Positions 34,968 to 48,055 of a stretch of 64,000 nucleotides of DNA are shown here, piece after piece (position 1 is the stretch's first letter; every line of letters starts with the position of its first letter). The stretch is from contig OY725494.1 in NCBI GenBank assembly GCA_963281255.1, forward strand, positions 1,129,934 through 1,193,933, given 5' to 3'. A program made the translations under genes and the position numbers. Under the pieces are notes generated by a model. The model saw only the letters and a program-made list of their open reading frames with translations, was not told where the DNA came from and made no database searches. This DNA is from Aphrocallistes beatrix. Its lineage: Eukaryota; Porifera; Hexactinellida; Sceptrulophora; Aphrocallistidae.

Positions 34968-36957
34968 ATAGAACCTAAGATGTCCTAGCAGCAGCTCATA
35001 TCTCATATGAGCACTTAAGATGTCTCACTAGCACCTTATATGTCCCGATAGCACCTAAGATGTCCCATTGGCACGTAAGATCTCACACTAAATTGATATA
35101 TTTCCCGGTTGAACATAAATTGTCTCATTAGAACCATATTTGTCTCAGTAGCACCTAAGATGTCCATTATCATCTTATAATTTCTATTAGCACTTAAGAT
35201 GTCCCACTAGCACCATAAATGTCCCGGGAACTTCAGATGTTCCAGTAGCTCCATATATGTCCCAGTAACACCCTATGTGTCCCGGTAGTACGTAGGATGT
35301 TCCGCTAGCACTTTATGTGTCCCGCTAGCACTAAAGATGTCCCACTAGCATCACATGTGTCCCGGTATCACTTAAGATCTCCCAGTAGTACTTAAGATGT
35401 TCCGCTAGCACTTTATGTATCTCGGTAGCCGTTAAGATGTTCCGAAAGCATCACATATGTCCCGATAGCACTTAAGATGTCTCACTGGCACGTAAGATTT
35501 CCCATTAACATGTCATATTTCCCGGTTGCACATAAATTGTCTCATTAGAATCAACTATGCCCCAGGAGCACTTAAGATGTCCCAGTAGCATCTTACGTGC
35601 CCCGATAGCACTTAAGATGTCGAAGTGGCATCTTAAGATGTCCCAGTAGCATATTACGTGTCCCGATAGCACTTAAGATGTCCCACTGGCACGCGAGATC
35701 TCCTAATAAAATGTTATATTTCCCTATTGCACATGAATTGTCTCATTAGAATCATATCTGACCTAGTAGCAATTAAGATGTCGCAGTAGCACCTAACGTC
35801 GTGTCCCGATAGCACTTAAAATGTCCCACTGGCACGTAGATCACCCACTAAATTGTTATATTTCCAGTTGAAAATAAATTGTCTCATTAGAATCATATTT
35901 GTTCCAGTAGCACATAATTATCTCATAATTCCTATATGCATTTAAGATGTCCCACTAGCACCTTATACACGGTGATCCAAAAGTTCCGCAACTATAAATT
36001 CTACTTCATTGATTTGACTAAGATAATTTAGTCTAACTTTAAATCGGTTTGCATCTATGGAATCTACCACCCTTCTAGTTTAGAAATGAACACTATTCAT
36101 TGCGCAAAATATTTTTTATACAAATTTTTGAAATATTATATACCCGGGACTCCAATAATCTGATCTCAAAAATGTCAAGTTCGAAAAAAACTTTTTTTCT
36201 CCTGATTAAAATTATTTATATCTTTCTATAGTCAGTTATTATTTCAAAATACTAAAATATGATTATTTTTTTGGTTTATTGGCCGGGAATCACCCAAAAG
36301 AATAACAATTGTTAAAGTATAATCATAAAATGTACCAAGCATCGAGATTTTTCTTTTGATTTTTCTCTTTTTGCTAAACACACAAACATTTATGATCCAC
36401 CTTAGCAAATACATTAGGAAAGAGAGGAAATTGGATTGCAAAATAATTAAAATAACCCTTATGATTCTCAAGTAAAACGAAATGTCGGATGTTAGATCCT
36501 CATGTGTAAGTATAATACTTCAGCAAAATTTGTTGCAGAACTTTTAGATCCTGGTAGCACTTAAGATGTCACAGTAGCCCCATATATGTGCCAGTAGCAC
36601 CTTACGTGTCCCGATAGCACTTAAGATGTCCCACTGGCACGAAAGATCTCCCACTAACATGTTATATTTCCCGGTTGCACATAAATTGTCCCAGTAGCAT
36701 CATATATGTCCTGGTTTCAATTAAGATGTCCCAGGAGCATCTTACGTGTCCCAGTAACACTTAAGATGTCCCACTAGCACCATTTATGTGCCAGTAGCAC
36801 CTAAGATGTTTTTCGGTAGCACTTAAGATGTCTCACTGGCACGAAAGATCTCCCACTAACATGCTATATTTCCCGATTGCACATAAATTGTCTCATAAGA
36901 ATCATATCTGTCCCAGTAGCACTTAAGAAGTCCCAGTAGCATCTTACGTGTCCCGTA
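34968..36957. repeat. Degenerate satellite, ~20-bp unit, about 1.4 kb plus insertion
   Basis: Dozens of variant units built on 'gatgtcccagtagcacctta' alternate C(A/G)GTAGCAC and CACTGGCAC forms. A higher-order pattern with 'ttatatttcccggttgcaca', then 'taaattgtctcattag', recurs every ~180-240 bp (35085, 35510, 35705, 35845, 36655, 36860). It is interrupted by the element at 35968-36552. Confidence 0.85.
35968..36552. mobile_element. Mariner-like MITE inside the satellite
   Basis: Ends CGGTGATCCAAAAGTTCCGC and, inverted, CAGGATCTAAAAGTTCTGC. The interior is AT-rich with no gene. The satellite resumes directly on both sides. Confidence 0.6.
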
Positions 36958-36964
36958 TTTATTA

Positions 36965-37740
36965 AAATGAACCCAAATTGCTTTATCCTTATAGGGGTTC
37001 TAAACAATAATTCCGATTTTTATAACACCAACCCCAATATTTCGCAACTTTGAGCCACTTGTATCATCTGGCGTCGCAGTAATAACGACACATTTTAAAT
37101 GCAAAATATCCCACAGCTATAACTTATTTTAACAGTGCCAGATCATCTTTTTAATGCTGAATTCATGCTCAGCACTAGATTTTCATCAATTTGATACAAA
37201 TATTGACCATATTTGGAAAAATTTTTGTTTGACCGTACCTAGCAACGGCCAGGAATGTTTTTACATTCCTGGCCGTTGCTAGGTACGGTCAAACAAAATT
37301 TTTTCCAAATATGGTCAATATATGTATCAAATTGATGGAAATCTAGTGCTGAGCACGAATTCAGTATTAAAATAACGACCTGGCATAGTCAAATAAAGTT
37401 AAAGATATGGGATTTCGGCGGATACTATCGGACGTGGTCATTTTTGGGTCCCCAGTCATAACTGACAACTTTTTCACACTTTTGGAGGTGTCATGATGTG
37501 AAAATATTTGATATGCCATACTTTGTAGTTAAGTACTACTATAAGTTGTTGATTAATGATGTTTGGATGTTATTTAATATTAGAATACCGTAAAACTAAT
37601 GGAAATCAAACCATTCCGAAGAAAATTGCTTTGTAGCCTGTTTTTAGCACTTAAAATATCAATTTTACGAAGGAGGTATCTTTAGTTACAAAGGGAGTAA
37701 AAACTCGATGGTTTTGGAAAGATCTCGTCACGTCAAACAA
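36965..37740. mobile_element. Foldback sequence around a perfect hairpin
   Basis: Centre 37238-37286: CCTAGCAACGGCCAGGAATG, a short spacer, then its inverse. The arms continue for about 200 bp either side (tatttggaaaaattttt, ctcagcactagatttt). The same arms occur at 43790-43970 and 48380-48710. Confidence 0.6.
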
Positions 37741-37752
37741 AATTATAGAGAC

Positions 37753-40700
37753 CATAGCCTACTATACATAAGGCCTCACAACGGATTGTGGATTTTGGAC
37801 CAGGGATGCTCGTGTCGACCGAACTTAAATGTTAATTATTATGGAAGTTATCATTATCAGAGGGTATAATAATGTATTCTAAGGTATATACGTATTTGTG
37901 TTTTACCGATTTTTGCGAAGGCATTGGCTTGTTTTAAAAATTTTAAAAATTTGCTTCGTTAGTAACCCATAATTGCAAATAATTTTCCTTGTAATATATA
38001 ATGGTTATGAAATCTTTTGTTAACTTGAATTTTTCTGCTTATATTTCCAGCTTTATACGTTTATTTCTTGACTTACGATGCCCAGTCGCTGTTCTGCCCC
38101 AGGTTGTAAAAGCAACTATGGCAATGAGGAACAATTCCCTGTATTTAAGATGCCAAAACAACCAGATGAGCTCAGACAGTCTTGGCTTCGTGGCTTCGAA
38201 ATATTACTAGACGAGATAACTCTTTTACCAACCTCTGAAAATCCTAAAAGCGAATCTAAGTCAAACGATTATTGTATAGCGTCTGCACGAGATCATATTC
38301 AACAAGTTATAGATAATTTCCGAAATAAGTCAGGGTCAGATAACGAATTACACGATTCTCCAGAAGATTACAATTTATTATTTGCCAGCTCCAAAATAGC
38401 CTGATTCCCAAAACACGGCGTCGCTATAATATCCTAACCCAAAATTTTGTCACTTAAGACGCATCTAATTTCACCTACATGTTACAAGCATCTTCAGGGT
38501 ATGTCATGTCTGTCTCTTCCTCATTTCAATACGTTAGAGAAATTGTATTCGTCATTTGGACTCGAAAATGAATTCTTCTCATTCCTTAGACTCTCTACCC
38601 AATCGTTTTCTTCTGAACAAAGACATGTAATTATCCAAATGGATGAGATACATGTAAGATCCGACATCTCTTACAAAGGAGGTAAAATATTTGGTTCCAG
38701 TCTTGATGCTGCTGATCCCACGAGAACTGTCTTCGCTATTATGGTGTCCAGTCTATTTAAGAAATGGTCTTGTATTGTACGGTTACTTCCTTGTGCTTCT
38801 GTAACAGCTGAAAAGTTATTCGAGACAATCAAATCTTGTATTGTGGACGTTGAACATTGTGGTTTATTTGTTCAGATACTCTCTACTGACAACTATCCTC
38901 TGAATGTCAAACTATTCAAACTATTTTCTCCTAATAAGAAATTGGAAACTCGAGTCCCGCATCCTTGTGATATCAATAGAAGTTTATTTCTCACATTTGA
39001 TTTCGTTCACATTCTCAAAACAATACGCAATGATTGGTTAAATCAATCAAGTGATAATAAGCTCTCCTCTTCTCCTGATTTTATTTGTATCTCTATTGAC
39101 AAATGTGATTATCCCCTGAAAACAAGTCATGCTTCTTTTCGTGATATCGGAATGCTGTATAATTCTGAGAGGGATAGTTTGGCTAAACTTGCTCCACGTT
39201 TGACCATGAAGTCATGTTATCCATCAATTCTTGAACGTCAAAATGTCAAGTTGGTTTTGAAAGTAGTTCATGAATCTACCATCGCTGCTTTGACAATTCA
39301 GAATGAACAACGCTGCCCTACTTTTCGGAATCACACTTCTGACTTTGTTCAAATTCTCTTATCTCTTTGGAAAATTTTCAACGTTAATATGCCTTATAAA
39401 CATGTTCGTTTAAATGATCAATTGTCTACTCCTTTGACATTTGAAGATGAACGTTATGTCTTTCTTACACGAGTTGTTTATTGGTTAGACGCTTGGCAGT
39501 CACTTCCTGAAAATGGCGGTAAACTGAGCAAGCAAACATTTACGAGCTTCAAACATGTCTGTCTTGTGTTACCTCAAATAACAAATTTTCTAACAGAAAA
39601 TTGTGGTTACTCTTATCTTTTGACATCATTCTTACAGACAGATCCATTGGAACACCACTTTGGTTTATATCGTATGATGTCAGGTGCCAACTATCACATT
39701 TCTTATCTTTAGATCTTAGAGTCAGAGCGTCGGCTTAAAGTTTCCAACATTTTGAAATTATTCTCTAGTCAGAATGTAATAAGTACGTCTTCATTACAAG
39801 AGTTCATTCAATCTTTTTCTATAACAGAAGGTGCAGACTATGAAAATGAGGTTGAATTAGATCCGTTTTTGACTGCAATATCAGACCTCTCTGGTATTGA
39901 GTGTGATATTCAAACTCTTCAGTCATTAGCATTCATTGCTGGCTATTCAGTACATCAGTACTTGAAGAAATGTGATCGTCCTTGTCGTATATGTCATGAT
40001 GCCTTAACTATTGAGAAAAACCTAGTTATTGATGATTTATCTGTATCTCAGTTCAAATTGCTAGAGCTTTCTGATCGCGGTTCTTTGAAATATCCATCTG
40101 AGTTAGTGCTACAAAGTATTGTTGATGTTTGGAAGATAATTATTAGCATCGAAAGTAGTAATGATTTGATGGCGATGTTAGTAGAAGGACCATCTAGGAA
40201 AATTCTTGTCGACTTGTCAACGAATCATATTTTGGAAACCGAATGTAATTTCTGGAGTAATGTATGTTCTTCTTGGTATTGGTGGCCGTGATATCCTTCG
40301 TAAAATTATATTCGTAGCAGTTAATTGTTTTTTAGCTAATAAAGGTTATTGCCCAAGGTATAGAAAAGCGAAAACTGAAAAAAATTCATAATTAGTGTGT
40401 TTAATTACTTAATACTTGTATAATATAGTGACATATGGAGAGGCTAGCAAGGATGGCTGCAGGCTGTGAGGGAACATGGAGAAGCCCGCAATGATACGAA
40501 CCATGATGTGAACTATCACCACTTAGAAGCTAACATATCCTCTAAATCATAAAGTTTATTATGTGCATTACTTCTGTGCTGTGTATTGATTTATGTATGT
40601 ATTTACAATTAATGTATGTCTAGTTATGTATCGTTTGTTGATCATAATGCAAAATAAAGACATTTGTTTACTACTATTCTAATGTATTTCAATGGGAAAA

Positions 40701-40883
40701 ATATGTTAATTTATTGCAAACGCCTGTAGAGTATCAATATATATCCTAGAATACTTTATTATACCCAGTAATGGTGATGTTAACAAGTAGACGACATTTC
40801 GTTAAATTTCATTTCGGTCGATACGAGCATCCCTGGTCCAAAATCCACAATCAGTTGTGAGGCCTCATGTATAGTAGGCTATG
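37753..40883 (+). mobile_element. THAP/P-element-like transposon C, 3131 bp, duplication TAGAGAC
   Basis: Ends CATAGCCTACTATACATAAG and inverted CATAGCCTACTATACATGAG, continuing into GGCCTCACAAC...GGATTTTGGACCAGGGATGC. Perfect 7-bp flanks TAGAGAC (37746-37752, 40884-40890). The transposase gene has one long open frame of 421 codons, so it is the best preserved copy here. Confidence 0.92.
38078..40291 (+). pseudogene. THAP domain transposase of element C, internally deleted
   Basis: Starts ATG with CSAPGC and the SWLRG part of a THAP finger, but the second half of the finger (CxKHF) is deleted: codon 40 jumps to a linker. A stop at 38401 and a frameshift follow. The core (38447-39712) is open: MDEIHVRSDISYKGG, STDNYPLNVKLFKLF, FDFVHILKTIRNDWLN, ERQNVKLVLKVV, TDPLEHHFGLYRMMSG. 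A TAG at 39710 replaces a Gln seen in element B. The same frame then continues to LVEGPSRKILVDL and a tail to 40291. It lacks complete DNA binding, but the catalytic body is nearly whole, which fits recent loss. Confidence 0.9.
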
Positions 40884-40919
40884 TAGAGACATATTTTCGA
40901 TATTCTACTTTAGAAAAAC

Positions 40920-41030
40920 GTTAAAATATTTGCTCAGAACTTTATGGAGCCATAGCCAAAATACTCCCACATGCCAAAAATAAAGCTCTCTGTGTCTTGC
41001 AGTTTCTCTAATCAATTCGTTACAGATATA
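40920..41030 (-). mobile_element. Helitron fragment
   Basis: Text from 'tgctcagaactttatggagc' to CAATTCGTTACAGATATATA, the 5' part of the Helitron body on the minus strand. Confidence 0.6.
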
Positions 41031-44000
41031 TAGTTATATCAGAGACTATTTAAATACAATGGACAGTAGACTCTCCTACTCGGTTCTTTAAGGATACCGC
41101 CCTCGAAAAACCTTGCCTGGCGTAAAATAAACGCCAAAAATTTTTTATTGCTAATTTCATTGTATTATTGATCGGTCTACCATCTGATAGCACTATTTGG
41201 ACGGTATTTAATTTGATTTTTGTGAGTTAACCCCCTAAAGTTCAGCGTTAATAAAATTAAATATGCATCTAAATGTGGCTATTATGCTAAATAATGAATA
41301 CAATTGTCGTTAATAATGTGTACAGAAAAATTGGATAACTTCTGATACATATTTTGAAAGTTCTGGCCTTGGACCTCGCAGATTCGGTCAAAAACCCCCA
41401 TTTAGGGTCCAAAAAGAGATATCTCTCTATCTCTGTAAATATAAGTCCAAATTCTTAGTTCTCACTTCCTAATATACTTTTTATGAGTGTACATATATGA
41501 TTCATTGATAATAATTGCACTCATCCTATGGAATGTTAAGTTTTTAGACTTTTGTCATATGATGACGTAGCATTTTTCGAAAATCCTAACTTGGAAACTA
41601 AAAGTCGTAGACTTTCACTTCCTAATATACTTTTCGGAAGCTCTTAAACCATTCTAAACTGATAGATTATACTTCGTTGTGCTAGGAATATGAATTATTA
41701 TTCACTATTATCTCCAAATATTCGGGGTTAGAGGCCTCAAGGAAATTTGTGGATTTTCAGGGTACTCTTGCTATTTTTTGTAAATATTTGATTCAAATAT
41801 ACCTAAATCAGCAGTATAAATGAGAATAAATGTCTGTGAATGCTTTTGTTCATTATTAATAACTCATTCTACATTCTTCTTAACATCTAAACTTAAAATC
41901 TCTATATCTCGGGGCTTAAATATTTCTTCGGAATATTGGTCCAATGCTCACAATTTTCGTCCTGAAATGGACCAATTTTCAATGGAATATTGGCCATGGG
42001 TACCATTTTATTTCAGGGAGACTATTTTTTTCATAGAATATTGGTCTGGGGGACCATTTTTTTCATGGCAATTGGTCAGGGAGACTAACTTTTTCATGGA
42101 ATATGATATGGACCTCAACAGTGTTTTGGCCCCTTTGGAGATTATATAACACAAAGATTTGGAAGAAAGGCCAAATAAAATCCAAACATAATGCTCGGAA
42201 AATCGCCTGTTTGATATCAAATATTTAGCGATCACTGGATCAGAAATAAAATTCTGATCGTTTCAAAAAAAATTTGTTCGGATCCGACCATTTACTCTCG
42301 AAATATCGCTTATTATATGTAAAGTTCTGGCATAATATCTCTCTATGGACCGAAAGATGCCGATTTCATATCTTAAAAACTATTGAAGATATATAATCTA
42401 GTATACACTTTAATGAAAGGATATATGCGAAAATATATAGTTAGCTCAAACAATCCTTTGTCAAAAATAAATATTTCTCGACTTATCATTGATTTGATTG
42501 TAATACAAATTATATGGAAAACTTAATAAATTAGAAAATGGCGAATCTAATCATTAAATATGTAGCCAAATGTGGCTATTATGCTAAATAAAGAATACAA
42601 TTGTCGTTAATAATGTGTACAGAAAAATTGGAGAACTTTTGATAATTATTTTGAAAGTTCTGGCTTTGGACCTCCCAGATTCTGTCAAAAACCCCCATTT
42701 AGGGTCAAAAAGAGATATCTCTCTAGCGCTGTAAATATAAGCCCAAATTCTTAGTTCTCACTTCCTAATGTACTTTTTATGAGGGTACATATATGATTCA
42801 TTGATGATAATTGCACTACATTCTATGGAATGTAGGTTTTAGATTTTTGTCATATGATGACGTAGCATTTTTCGAAAATCATAACTTGGAAACTAAAAGT
42901 CGTAGACTTCGCTCTAACTTCCTAATATACTTTTTGGAAGCTCTTTATTCATTCTAAACTTCGTAGTGGTAATATGAATTATTATTTATAATTATCTCAA
43001 AATATTCGGGGTTAGGGGCGTCAAGGAAATTTCTGCATTTTCAGTGTACTTTTGCAATTTTATTCAAACATTTGGTTCGAATATACCTAAATCATCAGTA
43101 TAAATGCGAATAAATGCCTGTGAATGATTTTGTTCATTTTTAATAACTCATTTTACATAAACTTGAAGTCTCTATATCTCGGGACTTTAAAATTTCAAAA
43201 TTGACCGTCTTTACAAAATTTTAAGTCAAAATTGGTTAGAGATAGAGGTTTGAAAATTTCAAGAGTTGTTCCATATCATTAGGCGATAAACGTAGAACCA
43301 CTTTATTTTCGATATCTTATAACTTGGTGATTTTATTCCTGATTTAACAAAATATACTACTTTTTTTGCCGTTTTTTTGACTTTTTATCAGACAGCAATT
43401 AAATTTACAATTTTTGTCATTTTACCTTTCTTTTGGACCTATGAGGTGGCAAATATGATAGACGATTTTGGAAGCATTTGTTTCCATGGAATGTCCCAAA
43501 AAAATTTGGGAGTGGCCGGATTTCTACCATTAAGGTTGGCCTTTCCTTTGGGCATTTAGTTTTTTATCAAAAATTTGCCAAAAGACCTTTTTAATCATTT
43601 TTAGATCCCTAAAGGGGTTCTAAACATTAATTTCGATTTTTAGTATTTCAATGCTCATATTTCGCAACTTAGAGCCACTTGTACCACCTGGTGTCGCTCA
43701 AAAAGGACACATTTTTGAACCGAAATGTCTCATATCCATAACTTCTTTGAACCATGTCAGATAATCATTTTAAATTAAGATTCGTGCTTAGCACTAAATT
43801 TCCAGCAATTTGATATACGTATATATCGGACACATTTGGAGAAATTCTTTGGCTGCGGGATCCGAGCAACGGGCATTCAAAAAATTATCCAAATATGGTC
43901 AATATATATATCGAATTGTTGGAAATTTAGTGCTGAATACGAATTTAGCATTAAAATGATGATCTGACATGGTTCAAAGAAGTTATTGATCTGGGATTCC

Positions 44001-44706
44001 GGCGGATCCTATCGAATGTGGTTATTTTTGGGTGGCCAGTCATCAATGACCAGTTTTTCACACTTTCGATGGTGAAAATTTTGGATATACCATATTTTTA
44101 AGTGAAGTACTGCTATAAGTTGTCGAATAATGATATTTGCATGTTATTTAATATTCCAAAGCAGTTAGAACTAATGGAAATTGAGGGACATATATAAATA
44201 TTTTCTAAATCCTATTTTCTGAGACATTTTTTTCAGCAATTATAAAGGTGATAACTTTTTGTAAATTCAACATAGGGACGAAAACTCAACGGTTTTTGAT
44301 AGATCTCGAAGCGTAGAACAAAATGAACAGACACAGATTTTTGAAATTTTGAAAATTGTTAAAAATTCAAACTAAACACCCGAGGAATTTTTTTTCAGCA
44401 ATTTTGACACTATTTTTTTCACAATTATCTTTTTATTCGTAATATCAAAATTCTGTCTGTTCATTATGTTCCACTCTTCGAGATCTATTCAAAACCGTTG
44501 AGTTTTTGCTTCTAAGTTGAATTTGCAAAAGGTTATCACATTTATAATTGCTCAAAAAAAGGTCCCATAAAATAGGATTTAGAAAATATTTATATATATC
44601 CCACAATTTCCATCAGTTTTACGTGCTTTGGTATATTTAAATAACATGCATATATCCTTATTCGACAACATATAGCAGTACTTAACTTCAAAATATGGTA
44701 TATAAG

Positions 44707-46935
44707 CAGGGATGGAAACAGCTAAGCTGTTAAGGATACCGCCCTCGAAAAACATCGCCTGACATTAAAAAAAATGGTGGAATTTTTTATGGTTAATTCC
44801 ATCGGATTAATGAGTAGTCTACCATCTAATCGTACTTGTTGGACGGTATTTATTTTGATATTCTAGAAATGAGCACCTAAAGCTCAGTAGTACTAAAAAT
44901 CGGATAGTTATTCGTGGTTTTGCGGCGCATTCATAAATTATTTTCCAGTTTATCTGATATTTTTTGAATTATATGAACCTCAAAATTTTTTTGGACCCTT
45001 TAAATATTATAAAACAGATGAATTTAGAAAAAGAGGCACTTAAAATCCAATCAAAAATATCTTTATGAGGGACTTCAGTTCTAAAATGCTCGGGAAATGG
45101 CCGTTGTGATATTAGCTATTGTGTATAGAAAAGAATTCTGAACATTTTTTTAAAAAATTTGTTCAGATCCGACCATTAATTCGTAAGTTATAGTATATTG
45201 TAGGTAAAGTTCGGACATCAAACCTCTCTATGGCCCCGAAAGTGCTCGATGTCAATGCTTAAAAACTATTGATGATATATAATCTATTATAATCTTAAAT
45301 GAAAGGATATATATGATAATATATAGGTTCCTCAAACATCTCTTTGTCAAAAAGTAAATGTTCCTTGACTTATCATCGAATTTATTGTAATACAAATTAT
45401 ATGGAGAACTTTGAATATATTAGAAAATGGCGAATCTTGTCATGAAATAAGTTCCCAAAAGTAGCTATTATACTCAAAAAACAATGCAATAGTCACTAGC
45501 AATGTATACAGAAATTTTGAAGCAATCAACATGATTATTTTGGAAGTTCAAAGCATTTATCTCCAAAATTCGGTCAAAGCCCCCCATTTATGGTCCAAAA
45601 ACAGATTCCTCCATATCTCGGGAAATATAGACCCAAATTCTTAGCTCTCAATTCCTAATATACTTTTCAAGACGGTATCTATCTGATTCTTAAATAATAA
45701 GTGTGCTACATGGAATGGAATGCTAAGTTTCAAATTTTTATCACGTGATGACGTAGCATTTTTCGAAAATCCTAACTTGAAAACTAAAAGTCGTAGACTC
45801 TCGCTCTAACTTCCTAATATACTTTTTAGAAGCTCTTTATTCATTCTAAACCGATGAATTATACTTTGTAGTGCTAGGAATATGAATTATATTCCCTAAT
45901 TGACTCAAAATTTTCGGGGTTAGAGGCCTCAAGGTAATTTGTGTATTTTCTGTATAATTTTGCTATTTTCACCAAAATCTGTTAGAATACATCTAATTCA
46001 TTAGTATACATGCGATCAAATGCCCATGGATGCTTTTATTTATCGTTAATAACTCATTTTACATCGTTTTTAACATCAAAACTTCAAATCCCTATATCTC
46101 GGGACTTTAAAATTCCAAAATTGACCGTCTTTCAAAAATTTTAACTCAAAATTGCTTTGAGATAGAGGTTTGAAAATTTCAGTTGTTCCATATCATTAGG
46201 TGTTGAGCGTAGGACCACTCGATTTTCGATATCTCATAAATTTGTGATTTTATTGCTGATTTCCAAAGAAAATCGGGCTTTTTTCGCCGTTTTTTGGCAA
46301 TTTTTTTCAAACCCCTATAAAATTAACAATTTTGGTTATTTTGACTTTCTTTTGGTTCTATGCGATTGCAAATTTTATAGACTATATATGAATAAATTTT
46401 CGAAGCATTTGATCCAAACATGTGTTTCAAAAAAATCACAGAGTGGAGGAGGGCTTACCATTAAGATGTGCTAGGGAAAAACGGAAAAAACCCGCCTTTG
46501 ACACGCTGTAACTCAAAAACTAGAAATGCGAACCAAAAACGGTTTGGCATGCCTCAATATTTTTTAATTGCACTACCTGCCCACGCTTAACATCTCATAT
46601 ATCTCTATTCTTGATATATGCTGTAAGCCAAACCTATGGATTTTTCACGGGCGGTATCCTTAACAGCTAGCAGCTGTTAACAGCCAACGCAAAATTGTGG
46701 CTGTTAACAGCTATCGCTAAATTTTAAATTATATCTGTCTATCTATTTTTATAATCTAAATTTGAAATAAATTATTCAAAAATATAGATATTATTATATA
46801 AAATTGCTTTAAAAGCTCAAATAATAGCAGAGCCAGACTGTTAATTATTTGGAAATTGTAGCTATTAACAGCCAATTGTGAGCTGTTAACAGCAAACAGC
46901 CAAAGTAGCTGTTAACAGTATTTCCACCATCTATG
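44707..46935. mobile_element. hAT MITE (about 300 bp) split by a TTAA element; duplication TATATAAG
   Basis: Ends CAGGGATGGAAACAG and the inverted CATAGATGGTGGAAATAC. Perfect 8-bp TATATAAG at 44699-44706 and 46936-46943. Its own sequence is 44707-44729 plus 46664-46935, full of 'agctgttaacagc' palindromes. One such GTTAAC supplied the TTAA target for the inserted element. Confidence 0.85.
44734..46659. mobile_element. TTAA-flanked (piggyBac-like) element, 1926 bp, innermost
   Basis: Ends GGATACCGCCCTCGAAAAA and inverted GGATACCGCCCGTGAAAAA with TTAA at 44730-44733 and 46660-46663. Excision would restore CAGCTAAGCTGTTAACAGC of the hAT MITE. Interior collinear with parts of the outer copy (45460-46440 with 41280-41900 and 42560-43560); no gene. 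Confidence 0.85.
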
Positions 46936-47107
46936 TATATAAGAAATTTTCACCATCAAAAGTGTGAAAAACTGGTCATTGATGACTGGCCACCCAAAAA
47001 TAACCACTTTCGATAGTATCCGCCAGAATCCCAGATCAATAGCTTCTTTGAACCATGAGAGATCATCATTTGAATTCTGAATTCGTGTCCCGCATTAATT
47101 TTCTAGC

Positions 47108-47787
47108 AATTTGCTGGGATCACATTCATTAATTATAAGGGAGATGACATCTCTAAATACGTCTGTCCTACTATTATCCTTACTATTAAAACTCGATTAA
47201 TATTTATTTGTGTATATAGTTTATATATCTCTGTAACGAATTGATTGAAGAAACTGCGGGTAATAGAAAGCTAATTTTTGGCATGTGGGAGTCTTTTGGC
47301 TATGGCTCCAGCAAGTTCTGAGCTCAGAGCAAAATTTCCACTCATCATGGAATTATGACGTCATTGTCACATTTTTAAAAGTTAAGCAACAGAGGTATTC
47401 GAGCATAACTCGGCAATTATAGGAGATAGAAGGCTGAAACTTTAATAGAATATGTATACTTACATACCTCACATATGATACAACTATCATAAAAAAGATG
47501 ACTAATCACTTTGTTATGACGTCATCATTTCGCATCAATAATTTTAAAATTGACAAATTTGGTGATTTTTCGAGTGATATCGATTATCACAGTAGGACAG
47601 ACATATTTAGAGATGCTATCTCCCTCATAATGAACCAATGTGACCCCAGGCGACAGAAGGGAGCATCCGGCGGACACTTTATGTCCGCTGGAGGCGCCCT
47701 TTGGGCGCCTGTGGTCACATTCATTAATTATAATTGGGATGACATCTCTAAATACGTCTGTCCTACTGTTGTAATCGATATCGCATG
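47108..47787. mobile_element. Two Helitron copies in inverted arrangement
   Basis: A plus-strand copy starts TCCTTACTATTAAAAC at 47177 and runs to the GC end near 47676. Minus-strand body pieces lie on both sides (47108-47176 and about 47677-47787, each with 'cattcattaattataa'). The plus copy therefore seems to have landed in, or recombined with, a minus copy. It accounts for overlapping antisense open frames here. Confidence 0.6.
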
Positions 47788-48055
47788 GTTCAAGGAAGTT
47801 ATGGATATGAGACATTTCGCTTTAAAAATGTGTCCTTTTTGGGCGACAGCAGGTGGGATAAGTAAGGCTCTAGGTGGCGAAATATAAGCATTGAAATTCT
47901 TAAAATCGAAATTTATGTTTAGAACCCCTTTAGAGATCTAAAAATGATTAAAAAGGACTTTTGGCAAATTTTTGATAAAAACCAAAATGCCCATAGGAAA
48001 GGCCAACAATAAAATGTGCAAGCGACAAACGGCAAAAACAGACTTTGAGTCACTA

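Noticed and set aside
34968..36957. CRISPR-like repeat-spacer pattern in the 20-bp array
   Set aside because: Repeat and 'spacer' are both variants of the same unit, with no constant repeat.
47498..47887. 129-codon plus and 96-codon minus open frames
   Set aside because: Produced by the inverted Helitron pair; the same text is open in several other Helitron copies (3694, 5247, 57685) and has no protein character.
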